Positions 9,601 through 17,520 of a stretch of 64,000 bases of DNA are shown here, in pieces. The translations under genes and the position numbers were made by a program. The stretch's first letter is position 1; every line of letters starts with the position of its first letter. This stretch comes from Podarcis raffonei (Eukaryota > Chordata > Lepidosauria > Squamata > Lacertidae), in NCBI RefSeq assembly GCF_027172205.1, contig NC_070607.1:27380069-27444068 (forward strand), read 5' to 3'. A model generated the notes under the pieces. The model made no database searches and was not told the origin of the DNA. It saw nothing but the letters and a program-made list of their open reading frames with translations.

Positions 9601-11345
9601 ACACGCTCTTCTGTAACTACAAGCTAAAGCCTGCCCTTCAGGGAACCTACTGTGAACTGAATGAGAATAAACTCCTTATTACTTTTAAGAGAAGACTGTT
9701 GTGTCTTTATTCTTTTTAAGAGGGATAAAAGGGGAATTTACCAGGAACAAATCCAATCTAGACAAGCCAGACTGGTTTGCTTAACTCAGGAGATTCAAAC
9801 GAATCGACCAACTTGCTTCCAGCAATGTGCAAGGGAATGTGCTCTGCTACCAGCTCACTAGCGTGAGTGAGGAAGGATAATATTGAATCAATATATCCTC
9901 TCCTACTGTTCACAACATTCCCACACAATCGAGACTGGTGCAGTGCTGAGCAGGGCTATGCCTATCCCATAGCTGTCAACCGTCCCTTATTTGGCAGGAA
10001 AGTCCCTTATCCCAGCTACGTGTCCTGCTGCTGTCCCTTATTGATGATGTCCCTTAAATTTCCCGGGTTTCAAAGGAAGCAGCTCCTCTCCCCTGCTGGC
10101 CAGGGAGGAGGGAGGCTCCAACTGTGTTGCTTGGCTGCATTGCTCACCCAATAAGGAGTCTAAGAATGACTGGGGGGGGTGGAGCTTGCATGCCTTGTGC
10201 CGATCAAATCAGCCGCATTGCCTGGGGACTCGCCTTTGCTCAGCGCTTCCCAGTGGAGAGGTGACGGTGGTTTTCCTTGCTGCATCCCCTTTGCCGGGTT
10301 GCTGTGCTGTGGGAACCACCACTTGAGGCTTCGTTTGGCTGCTGGCTGGGCTTTCTGCCTTTGGCTCGGAGGGGCTCAGAAGCTGAACATAGCTGTGCTT
10401 GGAAAATCCCTTATTTTGGCTGCTGATCCCTTATTTTTGAGGCTGCTGGTCTCTTATTTTCAAATCTGTAAGTTGACAGCTATGGTCTATCCCCACCTTT
10501 CCCCCGGCTGATGTGAGCAACAGTGGCTATACCACTTTGTCCCATGGCACCCCATTGCTGCCTGGTCAGGGATAAGATTGCTCTGTTATGCAGGAACACC
10601 TGCTTCAGTTTGCCATATGTGATAACAGCGAGAGAGAGGAAGTTCAAGAATTTGCCACAGATAATGGGATGCGGGTGGCGCTGTGGGTTAAACCACAGAG
10701 CCTAGGACTTGCTGATCAGAAGGTCGGCGGTTTGAATCCCCACAACGGAGTGAGCTCCCGTTGCTCGGTCCCTGCTCCTGCCAACCTAGCAGTTTGAAAG
10801 CACATCAAAGTGCAAGTAGATAAATAGGTACCACTCTGGCAGGAAGGTAAACGGCGTTTCCATGTGCTGCTCTGGTTCGCCAGAAGCGGGTTAGTCATGC
10901 TGGCCACATGACCCGGAAGCTGTCTGCAGACAAATGCTGGCTCCCTCGGCTTATAGAGCAAGATGAGCGTGCAACCCCAGAGTCGGTCACGACTGGACCT
11001 AATGGTCAGAGGTCCCTTTACCTTTAAGGCTGATGTGCTTGCAGCACCAGAGTTTCTCACTGAAAGATGAGCTGCAAGTTCAGACACATGTACCCCTGCG
11101 TCTTCCTTAACTATTCATATTTCTGTTTAAGATAAAGTACAGTAAACTCTTACCGGGAGGTTTAGGCCTGCAGCGTCTACTGGCTGGTGAAACGGCCAGG
11201 AGAAGTTATGTCTCCACATCGCTCTCATGAGCACCCTCTGCAAATACTGAAGCTGATTTGTCAAGCGGCCAGTTCCTTGGGCATTGATGTATTCTGGAGG
11301 GGGAGGGTTGACAATTGTCGTATGCTGCTGACCTGGGGCAGTCAT
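895..11345 (-). CDS. BRDT: BRDT, 5' part of the coding sequence (join of four exons; continues beyond the left edge)
   Basis: Joining 11154-11345, 5272-5409, 3374-3503 and 895-1064 on the minus strand gives 192+138+130+170 = 630 nt, 210 codons without a stop. The product starts [20 protein letters not shown] and contains a complete first bromodomain: the WPF shelf at residues 50-52, the ZA loop, [12 protein letters not shown] from residue 65, the acetyl-lysine-binding Asn at 109 (YLYNK), then [16 protein letters not shown]. Trp50 and Asn109 fall at the same residue numbers I recall for human BRDT. BRDT is the BET protein of male germ cells; it binds acetylated H4 tails and drives the meiotic and post-meiotic transcription programme. 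[11 protein letters not shown] and [10 protein letters not shown] favour BRDT over BRD2, BRD3 or BRD4. The second bromodomain, ET domain and C-terminus must lie left of base 1. Exon reading is from sequence; function is from the family. Confidence 0.95.
1096..1451 (+). mobile_element. Sauria SINE beside the BRDT exon 5 acceptor
   Basis: Full-length copy with the same head and tail. Imperfect target duplication ATGAACGA (1088-1095) and ATGAATGA (1452-1459). Only 31 bp separate it from exon 5. Confidence 0.94.
1565..2457. other. Intronic DNA, BRDT intron 4
   Basis: AT-rich sequence with a C-run near 1571. At about 2185-2280 a stretch with GCGGTATATAAACCCCATTAAA resembles the 3' end of an old CR1/L2-type LINE. 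No exon seen. Confidence 0.4.
2458..2592. mobile_element. Palindromic hAT-like MITE
   Basis: The two arms are near-perfect inverted copies (CAGTGTTTCCCAAACTTG against its complement), with GATGGGAGTTGTAGTC near the middle. Flanks TACTAGAT (2450-2457) and TACTAGAG (2593-2600) form an 8-bp target duplication with one difference, as hAT elements make. Confidence 0.8.
2771..3008. mobile_element. Tigger/mariner-like MITE, family A
   Basis: Inverted ends CAGTGGTACCTCAGGTTA and its complement, flanked by TA on both sides. The interior has CTTCAGGTTA motifs and GGAGGCCCCATTAGCTAAAG. Non-coding; BRDT intron 4. Confidence 0.9.
3374..3503 (-). CDS. BRDT: BRDT exon 4 (end of bromodomain 1)
   Basis: Acceptor GTCTTGCAG precedes 3503 and donor GTAAGAAAAG starts at 3373. 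The 130-bp exon encodes 43 codons plus one base: [20 protein letters not shown], then [15 protein letters not shown] and the basic run RRKGKR. The PGDD loop and the MAQALEKVF helix are the last part of BET bromodomain 1 (BC loop and helix C). The basic stretch after the domain resembles the Lys/Arg-rich segment found there in other BET proteins. It starts in phase 0, following exon 3's final AAG, and ends in phase 1, which exon 5 continues exactly. Confidence 0.96.
3789..3996. mobile_element. Fold-back repeat with 13-bp target duplication
   Basis: Left arm contains GTCCAGTAGCACCTTAGAG; right arm CTCTAAGGTGCTACTGGAC is its exact complement, ending in a T-run. TAGTATCCTAGAA occurs at 3776-3788 and 3997-4009. 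The unit (GAAGAAGTGTGCATGCACAC, GTTGGTCTCTAAGGTGCTAC) is, to my recollection, a widespread sauropsid repeat; here two copies sit head to head. Family not identified with certainty. Confidence 0.75.
4070..4409 (+). mobile_element. Sauria SINE, internally shortened
   Basis: Missing the first few bases and a short stretch in the middle (CGTGCATTTCACTGG replaces the usual CGTGCGCTGCTCTGG region). Tail CTTTACCTTTA present. In BRDT intron 3. Confidence 0.9.
4532..4668. mobile_element. Palindromic hAT-like MITE
   Basis: Same family as 2458-2592: arms CATGGTTTCCCAAACTTGG and CCAGGTTTGGAAAACCCTG around paired GATGGGA-type arms. No clean target duplication found. Confidence 0.75.
4704..4854 (+). mobile_element. 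tRNA-Ile-derived SINE with CR1-type tail
   Basis: Bases 4706-4777 resemble tRNA-Ile: A box TAGCTCAGCTGG (4712-4723) and B box GGTTCTGTCCC (about 4757-4767). Then come GCAGTCGGACTACTAGATGA and CCGTTCCAACTCTACAATTC, which match the 3' end of CR1 LINEs. This is a different SINE from the Sauria type, presumably moved by CR1 machinery. It is not a functional tRNA gene: the 3' half lacks a proper acceptor stem. Confidence 0.8.
5272..5409 (-). CDS. BRDT: BRDT exon 3 (core of bromodomain 1)
   Basis: Acceptor ACTTCAAACAG precedes 5409 and donor GTATGTA begins at 5271. The exon is 138 bp, exactly 46 codons, phase 0 at both ends. It reads [46 protein letters not shown]. This is helix A to helix B of a BET first bromodomain, with the conserved PMDL turn and the acetyl-lysine-binding Asn of YNK. 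The cysteines in HTCYTC replace residues usually written NKYYAKA in human BRDT; they lie in the AB loop, away from the pocket. No stop or frame break is seen. Confidence 0.97.
5410..5888. other. BRDT intron 2, downstream part
   Basis: Unique-looking intron sequence upstream of exon 3, with the pyrimidine tract next to its acceptor. Nothing else recognised. Confidence 0.4.
5899..6241 (-). mobile_element. Sauria SINE, 5'-truncated
   Basis: Reverse orientation, lacking about 15 bp of the tRNA-like head. Perfect 10-bp target duplication TGATGCTTAA at 5889-5898 and 6242-6251. Confidence 0.95.
6252..7319. other. BRDT intron 2, middle part
   Basis: No exon or mobile element recognised apart from the (TA)n run at 6583-6622. 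Confidence 0.4.
6583..6622. repeat. (TA)n microsatellite
   Basis: Twenty uninterrupted TA units. Confidence 0.98.
7320..8147. mobile_element. Tigger/mariner-like MITE, family B, with minisatellite core
   Basis: Ends CCGTATTTTTCGCC and GGGACGAAAAATACAG are inverted repeats flanked by TA. Between them the GC-rich interior has expanded (see 7460-7990). No transposase reading frame; open frames here are repeat artefacts. Confidence 0.88.
7460..7990. repeat. GC-rich minisatellite, unit about 115-120 bp, four or more copies
   Basis: GGAGCC(C)TGCGGGAGTTCC recurs near 7476, 7592, 7757 and 7874; GCGGATAGCAGCCTGCCGCC and CCCTGAAGCAGAGCGCCCC recur between. A shorter partial duplication lies around 7620-7690. 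Each unit also has short internal inverted arms (GCGGGAGTTCCCGC). Confidence 0.85.
8368..8708. mobile_element. hAT-like non-autonomous element (TIR CATAGCTGTCAA)
   Basis: Terminal inverted repeats CATAGCTGTCAA and TTGACAGCTATG, with perfect 8-bp target duplication ACCATTTC at 8360-8367 and 8709-8716. The interior repeats GTCCCTTATT motifs. BRDT intron 2. Confidence 0.9.
8717..9384. other. BRDT intron 2, unassigned stretch
   Basis: No splice-flanked coding signal or recognised repeat; open frames at 9057-9373 lack similarity I can name. It may be part of the LTR-like block to the right. Confidence 0.3.
9385..9745 (+). mobile_element. Possible solo LTR (unclassified)
   Basis: Starts TGTTGATCC, has a TATA-like CTATAAAGGGG about 85 bp in, an AATAAA near 9666 and a GT-rich stretch after it: the order of promoter and polyadenylation signal seen in retroviral-type LTRs. 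I found no convincing target duplication, so the ends are uncertain. Confidence 0.4.
9968..10484. mobile_element. hAT-like non-autonomous element, longer copy
   Basis: Same ends as 8368-8708 and an imperfect 8-bp duplication (GCCTATCC at 9960-9967, GTCTATCC at 10485-10492). The outer about 100 bp match the shorter copy; the centre differs, so the two are sister deletion derivatives of a larger element. Confidence 0.88.
10666..11026 (+). mobile_element. Sauria SINE
   Basis: Full head and tail, plus a short extra stretch near 10924-10935 (CTGCAGACAAAT) found in one SINE subtype. It lies 127 bp from the BRDT exon 2 donor, antisense to the gene. Confidence 0.93.
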
Positions 11346-11400
11346 GTTGATCTCTAAGGCGTATCTGTTGCCTTCTAGGTCAACCTCTCTGTCAGAGAAT
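11154..11400 (-). CDS. BRDT: BRDT exon 2 (5' UTR end, start codon, start of bromodomain 1)
   Basis: Acceptor CTTTTCTTGCAG precedes 11400 and donor GTAAGAG starts at 11153. Bases 11346-11400 are 5' UTR; the start codon is 11345-11343 in the context ATCAACATGA, with A at -3. The 64 codons include [30 protein letters not shown] and [13 protein letters not shown] chose this Met because it aligns with the start of mammalian BRDT, although the frame is open upstream through the exon. The acceptor shows that at least one more 5' UTR exon and the promoter lie to the right, beyond 11400; I could not place them. A Sauria SINE begins 127 bp past the donor. Confidence 0.96.
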
Positions 11401-11456
11401 CTGCAAGAAAAGTGATCCACGGCATGTGAATTGATTCATTATTTTGTCTTTACTTT

Positions 11457-11752
11457 ACTTCCTTCTGCAGGGCCTGTAAGACAGAGCTATTCTGCCTGGC
11501 TTTCAATTTGAACTTAGCCTGATCTTTTATTCCCCTTCCCTCCCCTTTTTATGAAGATTACCCACTCTGGGATTCCACAGCTAATTCTCTCCTGGTCTCC
11601 TCGCTGGCCCAAATAGGACTAATTTAGCCAGCTCGCCCTGGTGATCACCTAATGTTTATTGGATGGATTTCCCCCCTAAATTGATTTTTGAATTCTGAAT
11701 TTATTGTTATTCACATTTTATACTATTTTATGCTGTTTTTCATTGCATCAAT
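11457..11752 (+). mobile_element. CR1/L2-type LINE 3' end, first part (split by a MITE)
   Basis: Starts in the end of ORF2 (GGCCTGTAAGACAGAGCTAT, encoding CKTEL) and runs through the 3' UTR. It parallels the copy at 41397-41840 and resumes at 12133 after the MITE. Confidence 0.8.
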
Positions 11753-11754
11753 TA

Positions 11755-12130
11755 CCGTATTTTTCGCCCCATAGGGCGCACCGGCCCATAGGGCGCACCT
11801 AGTTTTTTTTTGGGGGGGGAAATAAAGAAAAAAAAAATTCCCCCCCCCAGGTGCAGGGCTGGGGCGGGGGAAGCCTGAGGTTCCCCCGACCCCAGCCCCC
11901 AGAACAGGCTGCTATCCGCATGCCGTGGGAGAGCTGCACGAAGTCACGCAGCTCTCCCACGGCATGCGGAGAGCTTCCTGAAGCCTGGAGAGCGAGAGGG
12001 GTCAGTGCGCACCGACCCCCCTTGCTCTCCAGGCTTCAGCGAAAGCCTGCATTCGCCCCATAGGACGCACACACATTTCCCCTTCATTTTTGGAGGGGAA
12101 AAAGTGCGTCCTATAGGGCAAAAAATATGG
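11755..12130. mobile_element. Tigger/mariner-like MITE, family B, nested in a LINE
   Basis: Inverted ends CCGTATTTTTCGCC and GGCAAAAAATATGG with TA on each side (11753-11754, 12131-12132). The interior contains two GC-rich hairpins, including CATGCCGTGGGAGAGCTGC repeated in inverted form. Confidence 0.9.
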
Positions 12131-12132
12131 TA

Positions 12133-12222
12133 AGTGTTTAAAATTTGTTGTTAGCCCCCTTGAGCCCGGTTTTCTGAACCGGGAAGGGTGGGGTATAAAT
12201 AAAAATTTATTATTATTATTAT
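12133..12222 (+). mobile_element. CR1/L2-type LINE 3' end, second part
   Basis: GTTAGCCCCCTTGAGCCCGG and GGGTGGGGTATAAATAAA followed by an ATT run: the terminal sequence of the LINE begun at 11457. Confidence 0.82.
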
Positions 12223-12903
12223 AGATAATGTGGAAAGCCTCAAAAAGGCACCAAAGGCACACGTTTCGTGCATGAACCAATAGCAAAACCCATTTACGGA
12301 TGGCAAAACTAGGGTGAGGGATACCTGGAGTAGCAATCCCTCTTATGGTCAACTTGGGGGGTGTCGGGGGAGGGGAAAGAAACCTACTGCATGTGTAGCT
12401 CTTTGTACTGCATTTTTAAAAATCTCACTTTTCAGCCAAAAGGCTCACAGAGCAGTTTACAATGATCAATAATAAGATGCCCTCAGGCTTACCATCTAAA
12501 ATACACGATACAAAAAGAAGAGGAAAAGGAGGGGATGGTGGCGGGGAGGAAAAAAGTATAGTCAAGCACTAGTTCTTAGCTGCAAGTTTCTTACAAGCAT
12601 GTTTTCTACCAGGGGGGACACAAACAAGATATTTGCAGCTTCTTCTTCATTGATGGATGGGACCAGGTTGATCTACCGATTGCCATGATGCTTGCGGAGC
12701 AGAGAGCACCTTCCAGCAGTTCTTTGGCCCCCTGGCCAATGGGAGAGGGCAGAGTGCACTGCCCATTGGTAGCTGCACAAGAAGCAGGAAGGGGTGTGGG
12801 ATTTAGGGTACCCATCTAAAGCAATTCAAACACTAGGAAGGAAATTAGCCTCATTATCAGCTAGTCAGGATGCCTCTCTGGTAGGACTCGCCAAAGTGTA
12901 ATA
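12223..12903. other. Unassigned stretch upstream of BRDT
   Basis: Near 12425-12480 a LINE-like fragment (CACAGAGCAGTTTACAATGA) is possible. No coding exon supported. Confidence 0.3.
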
Positions 12904-13148
12904 CAGTGGTACCTTGGGTTACAGACGCTTCAGGTTACATACGCTTCAGGTTACAGACTCTGCTAACCCAGAAATAGTACCTCGGGTTAAGAACTTCGCT
13001 TCAGGATGAGAACAGTAATCACACGGCGGTGGCGCAGCAGCAGCAGCGGGAGGCCCCATTAGCTAAAGTGGTGCTTCAGGTTAAGAACAGTTTCAGGTTC
13101 AGAACGGACCTCCAGAACGAATTAAGTACTTAACCCGAGGTACCACTG
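12904..13148. mobile_element. Tigger/mariner-like MITE, family A
   Basis: Ends CAGTGGTACCTTGGGTTA and TAACCCGAGGTACCACTG, TA on both sides. Confidence 0.93.
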
Positions 13149-13150
13149 TA

Positions 13151-14032
13151 TTTGTATCTATCCGTCCCAGGATTCTGACAGACACATCCATGAGATTATC
13201 CCATTCATATCCCCATTTTTTAAATTTTTTGGTATATATATATATAAAAAAATGTCTCTAGGACAGTGAACCACTAACAGCCGAAGTTTGACTGCTGATG
13301 CCTACATCCTTCTCAAGAGCTTAGCAAAGCTGCATCACAGAAAAGCCATTCTGAATGAGGACAACACAGAATCAGAATTATTTTATTTGTTACAACCAAA
13401 CTCAAGACATGGACACGTTCGCAGGTCACTCTCATGTTCAAGATAAAACGTCACCCAAATTCAGGAGGGGGAAAAAGTAAGGGCACATAAACTTATGGCT
13501 CGCCACTCAGAAGATGCCAAGGAAATAGGAACTCCTGCATAAAGTGAGGAGCTGTGATAACACCACCTACCTCTCCCCCAGCATAAACCAACAATATCTG
13601 CATGGAGCCACCAACATACAAAGGGATATCACCAGCCAGTTTCCAGAGGTAGCATGTGTTTGAATGCAAGATGATGGATGACAAAACTGTGGGGGACAGC
13701 TGTTGCTTTCATGCCATACCTGGTGTCCCTTGGCTTGTCGTTCTAGGAAAGGGGTTATTTAAAAAGCCAGTTTATTTTCTAAGAGTCAGAAGAGGCCATT
13801 TCTTACATCCACACCCTGAATCATGCAGATTCCTCGCTATTTGTCCAGGACTCTCAACTGTCTTCCTAACTGTCATAGAATCTTTAATCCTGGATGAACT
13901 TGTCAAGTCTGCTTCAGAACTGCCATGCATCTAGTCTTTCCGAGAAGCTAGGGCAAGATACTGCCACAGAAACTAAGTAGCTGGAGACACTTCTTGAAGA
14001 TGAGCAAAAGAGGTCACATAAAAAGAGGGTAT
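13151..14032. other. Unassigned stretch
   Basis: Nothing recognised except a short (TA) run near 13231. The longest frames have no family signature. Confidence 0.35.
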
Positions 14033-14046
14033 AGATATTCAAACCA

Positions 14047-14480
14047 ATAGTGATGTATGGAAGTGAGAGCTGGACCATAAAGAAGGCTGATTGCCGAAGA
14101 ATTGATGCTTTTGAATTATGGTGCTGGAGGAGACTCTTGAGAGTCCCATGGACTGCAAGAAGATCAGACCTCTCCGTTCTTAAGGAAATCAGCCCTGAGT
14201 GCTCACTGGAAGGACAGATCCTGAAGCTGAGGCTCCAATACTTTGGCCACCTCATGAGAAGAGAAGACTCCCTGGAAAAGACCCTGATGTTGGGAAAGAT
14301 TGAGGGCACAAGGAGAAGGGGACAACAGAGGATGAGATAGTCAGACAGTGTTCTCGAAGCTACTAGCATGAGTTTGACCAAACTGCGGGAGGCAGTGGAA
14401 GACAAGAGTGCCTGGCGTGCTCTGGTCCATGGGGTCATGAAGAGTCGGACATGACTAAACGACTAAACAACAACAACAAC
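14047..14480 (+). mobile_element. Bov-B (RTE-clade) LINE, 5'-truncated 3' end
   Basis: Encodes the C-terminal part of the Bov-B reverse transcriptase protein: MYGSESWTIKKADCRRIDAF, LWCWRRLLRVPWTARRSD, YFGHLMRREDSLEKTLMLGK, then a stop at 14338-14340 where related copies continue (MRWLD). It ends in (CAA)n-like repeats. Target duplication AGATATTCAAACCA (14033-14046) and AGATATTCAAATCA (14481-14494), one difference in 14. Bov-B is the presumed partner of the Sauria SINEs and is known for horizontal transfer between squamates and ruminants. Confidence 0.95.
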
Positions 14481-14576
14481 AGATATTCAAATCAGGATCT
14501 GTGCCTCTGCAGAGGATATTGGACTTCCGCCTCTTCTCAACCCCAGCTATGGGTGCCCCATTCCTGATATACTGTA

Positions 14577-14577
14577 A

Positions 14578-14624
<47 letters not shown>

Positions 14625-14625
14625 T
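14577..14625. repeat. (GATA)n microsatellite
   Basis: About eleven GATA units. Confidence 0.97.
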
Positions 14626-15612
14626 GGATTGTAGAAAGCCCAAATTAATTGCAACTTCAACTCTGTACACAACTGAGTTTTTGTCAGCCAATTTGTCAAG
14701 CCATCTGGATATGGATTCAGAGCCTGCCATAAGCCAATCACTCAGGAGGTACAGCAGAGAAACAAAGTACTGGGAGGAAAAATTGAGCTTGTAATTAAGC
14801 GAGGATTAAGAGGTTCTAAGAAACGTAATAGAATTTTATTCAAAGCAACTGTTAATTAAGGTACTAGCACACTAGGGGAATCTAGGTTCAACACAGCTAT
14901 TGCAATAAGGAGTCATACAACAGACTTAATTCATATATAGATGGGCAGGTGCCTGCATACCATTTGGTTGGGGGGGAACGTCTTTGTTGTACTACAACAA
15001 CCTTCAAAACAGTTGCTGTTTTTGAGACAATATTGTGAATAATTTCCAGTCTGATGTAGAGCATTGGGTCAGTTGCACTTTAACCAAACAGTTGCATGGT
15101 TCTCCTGGCTACAAAGCTACTACTCCTTTCTCTTAGTATTTTGGCGCAGTACGCTCCCAATTTCCTAGCTGGCTTAACCAGTGCTCCTGACTTTTAAGAA
15201 GTCTTGCCAGTCCTCGGAATAAAATTCAAGGTTTCGTGTCATTCAACAGCAGAACTTAACTGGATTTTGGAAGTTGCTGTTACAATTAGTTGTCAGAACA
15301 CTGCATGCATCACACGCAAAAATGTGGGCAACAAACCTTGAAGTTGCTCACCTAGAAAACCCAACCTGTTGTGCATTAAACTGCACTGGAATCTTTTTGA
15401 TGAAGGGAAAAACAAAATTGTAAGACAAGGAATTTGGTCATGCTTTCCCTCCATCTATATGATGTGGCCAGGTATTTCAAGATTTCCTATCATTGAGCTG
15501 AAGCTGAGTAAGAGGACACCAAGCCAAAGTTCTCAACAGCAAGCTTCCAGCTATACCCCTTCTTGGGTGCACTTGTAGAGGAAAAGTCAACCGAGAAAAA
15601 TGTGCCTCCTTA
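14626..15612. other. Unassigned stretch
   Basis: No repeat or exon recognised. Confidence 0.35.
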
Positions 15613-15617
15613 TGCAA

Positions 15618-15881
15618 TGTTATGTACTGAAGTTCTCACCCTGGGCCAGCAGGGGGATACTGTAGATAGTTTTCACTCAGGTCCACACATGCAAATAAGG
15701 GATTGAAAGTGACGTTCAGTGATTGGATAGTTACAGAAAATGGTTACTGTTGCGTTCTAGTGGAGCTCTATATAAGCAGGCTGGCTGAACCCTTCAGTTC
15801 AGTTCTGTCCTGGCCTGTGAATAAACAAGAGCTGTTTGAAGAATCGCTGTGTCATCTGATATGTTCACCCACAACTTAACA
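15618..15881 (+). mobile_element. Solo LTR, endogenous retrovirus-like
   Basis: 264 bp from TGTTATGTACTGAAG to CACAACTTAACA, with TATA box CTATATAAG, polyadenylation signal AATAAA, and 5-bp duplication TGCAA at 15613-15617 and 15882-15886. No internal region remains. By eye, the right two thirds differ from the copy at 39313-39559 at only a few positions, so the family is fairly young. Confidence 0.93.
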
Positions 15882-15886
15882 TGCAA

Positions 15887-17359
15887 CACAGTCTCTCAAC
15901 AACTACAAGTCCCACAATTCCTGCTGATATTTCCTATGCACAAGCAGGAGGAGCCAACAGGGTGTGGCTTCTAACCCAGAAGCAGAGAGGGACCAGCCAC
16001 CATAACAAGCAGGGTCATAGACATCTCTGGGACAGTGGGAGCTAGGCTGTGCTTCTGATGAGATGTACAGCCCCCCCCCCCCAAAGTAAGGTGAGTAAAT
16101 TGAGTTAAACCCTTTGCCTCTAGGGTGCATTGACGATCTGGCATTAGCTTCCAGGAGCCAGAGTCTAGACTCTGGGGGTTTCTCACTTGTCTGTAACAAA
16201 TACAGACCATGCAGCTGCGCCTGTTTGTAAATATCAACAACCCAAAACCAGAAAGGGACAACATTTTGATTAGAACAAAATATTTGGGGGCGCTGCTGGA
16301 AGAGGGGAGGACATTTCACCCAACCCTTTGCCCAAAGGCACAGAGCTGAACATCTAAATCAGGGTGGAGAACCGGTGGCCATCATTTTACACACCCATAA
16401 CGAAGGGGACGCGTCCTGGAAAAAGAGGACATATTGTAACTGTAAATGTGTATATCCTACCAAGTTCAATACAGTTTGTTTTTGTTTGCAAAGGCCTATA
16501 CTTTTGTCAGCTCCTCCCTTTGTCTTTTGCCAGCAAAACTAACTGTGGATCTGATTATTTATGGAACCATCTCATAATTAGGAAATATTTTTCTTTTCGT
16601 TATGTCATTCCTAGCAGTGGCAGCCAAGCCAGAAGTCATCATGCACAAGTTCTGATTCAGAAGGGAATAAAGAAAGAAAAAATAAATAAATAAATAAGTA
16701 GTTGGAAATCAGAGCTATAACATGAACCAGCCCAGCAACTTACCTGTAAGGAAGAAGCAGACCTCTGCACAGCAAATCAGAACTTTTCCCTTTGCCTTTT
16801 CACTGCAGCCACGTCTGCAGTTTGTAATTTCACAATGGCAACACCTGCTCAGGTATTTTCCCATATTAGTTTGTTTTAGAAAAGAAAAAAAACTCACCCA
16901 GAATAATTAAATAGCATGTTAGTTGTATTTCAGTTTAGCTACATATGGAGTGGTTGTGTGTCTTAATTTCTTTCATTAAGCAAGCAAGTCAGAGAGTAGT
17001 GCTTATGGGAAATAAAGGGAGATGTGGAGAGCCTAGCTTGTCCAAACATTACTTCCCCCGATTTACATTAAATCAACGTAAGCATTGATTCCTGTTCCTG
17101 TAAGAGTGTTATGGGAACGAATATCTAAACTTGTGTGGATGATTATCGAAACTTTTATTGCAGCCTTCTTAGATGCAAGTTTATTCAGCCGTTCATTGAG
17201 TTAGATGGCGTTTACTTACAAAAGTAAGTTGTGCATGGAACTGCAGCAGAGAGTTTCTGTTGATGTTATGGGAGCCAAATGAGATCCAACTATTCAGGGT
17301 CAAATCCTGCACTGACTTTGCCGAAGAGAAGCTGTGAACTGTGCATCTCTGACCAGTGT
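15887..17359. other. Unassigned stretch
   Basis: Contains a C-run near 16073 and a short (AAAT)n near 16678-16696. Open frames at 15903-16319 and 16364-16693 have no recognisable domain and no supporting splice pattern. Confidence 0.35.
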
Positions 17360-17520
17360 TAAATATGAAAATGTATTTTATTTGGTTGTTTGTATTGTTG
17401 TATGTTATGCATATTGTATGTTATGTTCACATTTAATAAGGGTGGATTTCCGTATTGGGGGGTGGGGGGTTATGTTATGTTGTAAATAAAATTTCCAATA
17501 AAAATTTATAATAATAAAGA
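17360..17520 (+). mobile_element. L1 3' UTR fragment
   Basis: GGTTGTTTGTATTGTTGTAT, TAAGGGTGGATTTCCGTATT and AAATAAAATTTCCAATAAAA match the 3' UTR of the L1 at 43302-43773, ending in an A-rich tail. The target duplication is not clear (GAAAATG at most). Confidence 0.85.

Noticed and set aside
13914-14438. 174-codon minus-strand frame
   Set aside because: It is antisense to the Bov-B LINE end, which explains the open frame.
15903-16319. 138-codon minus-strand frame
   Set aside because: No recognisable domain, runs across a C-run, and has no splice context.
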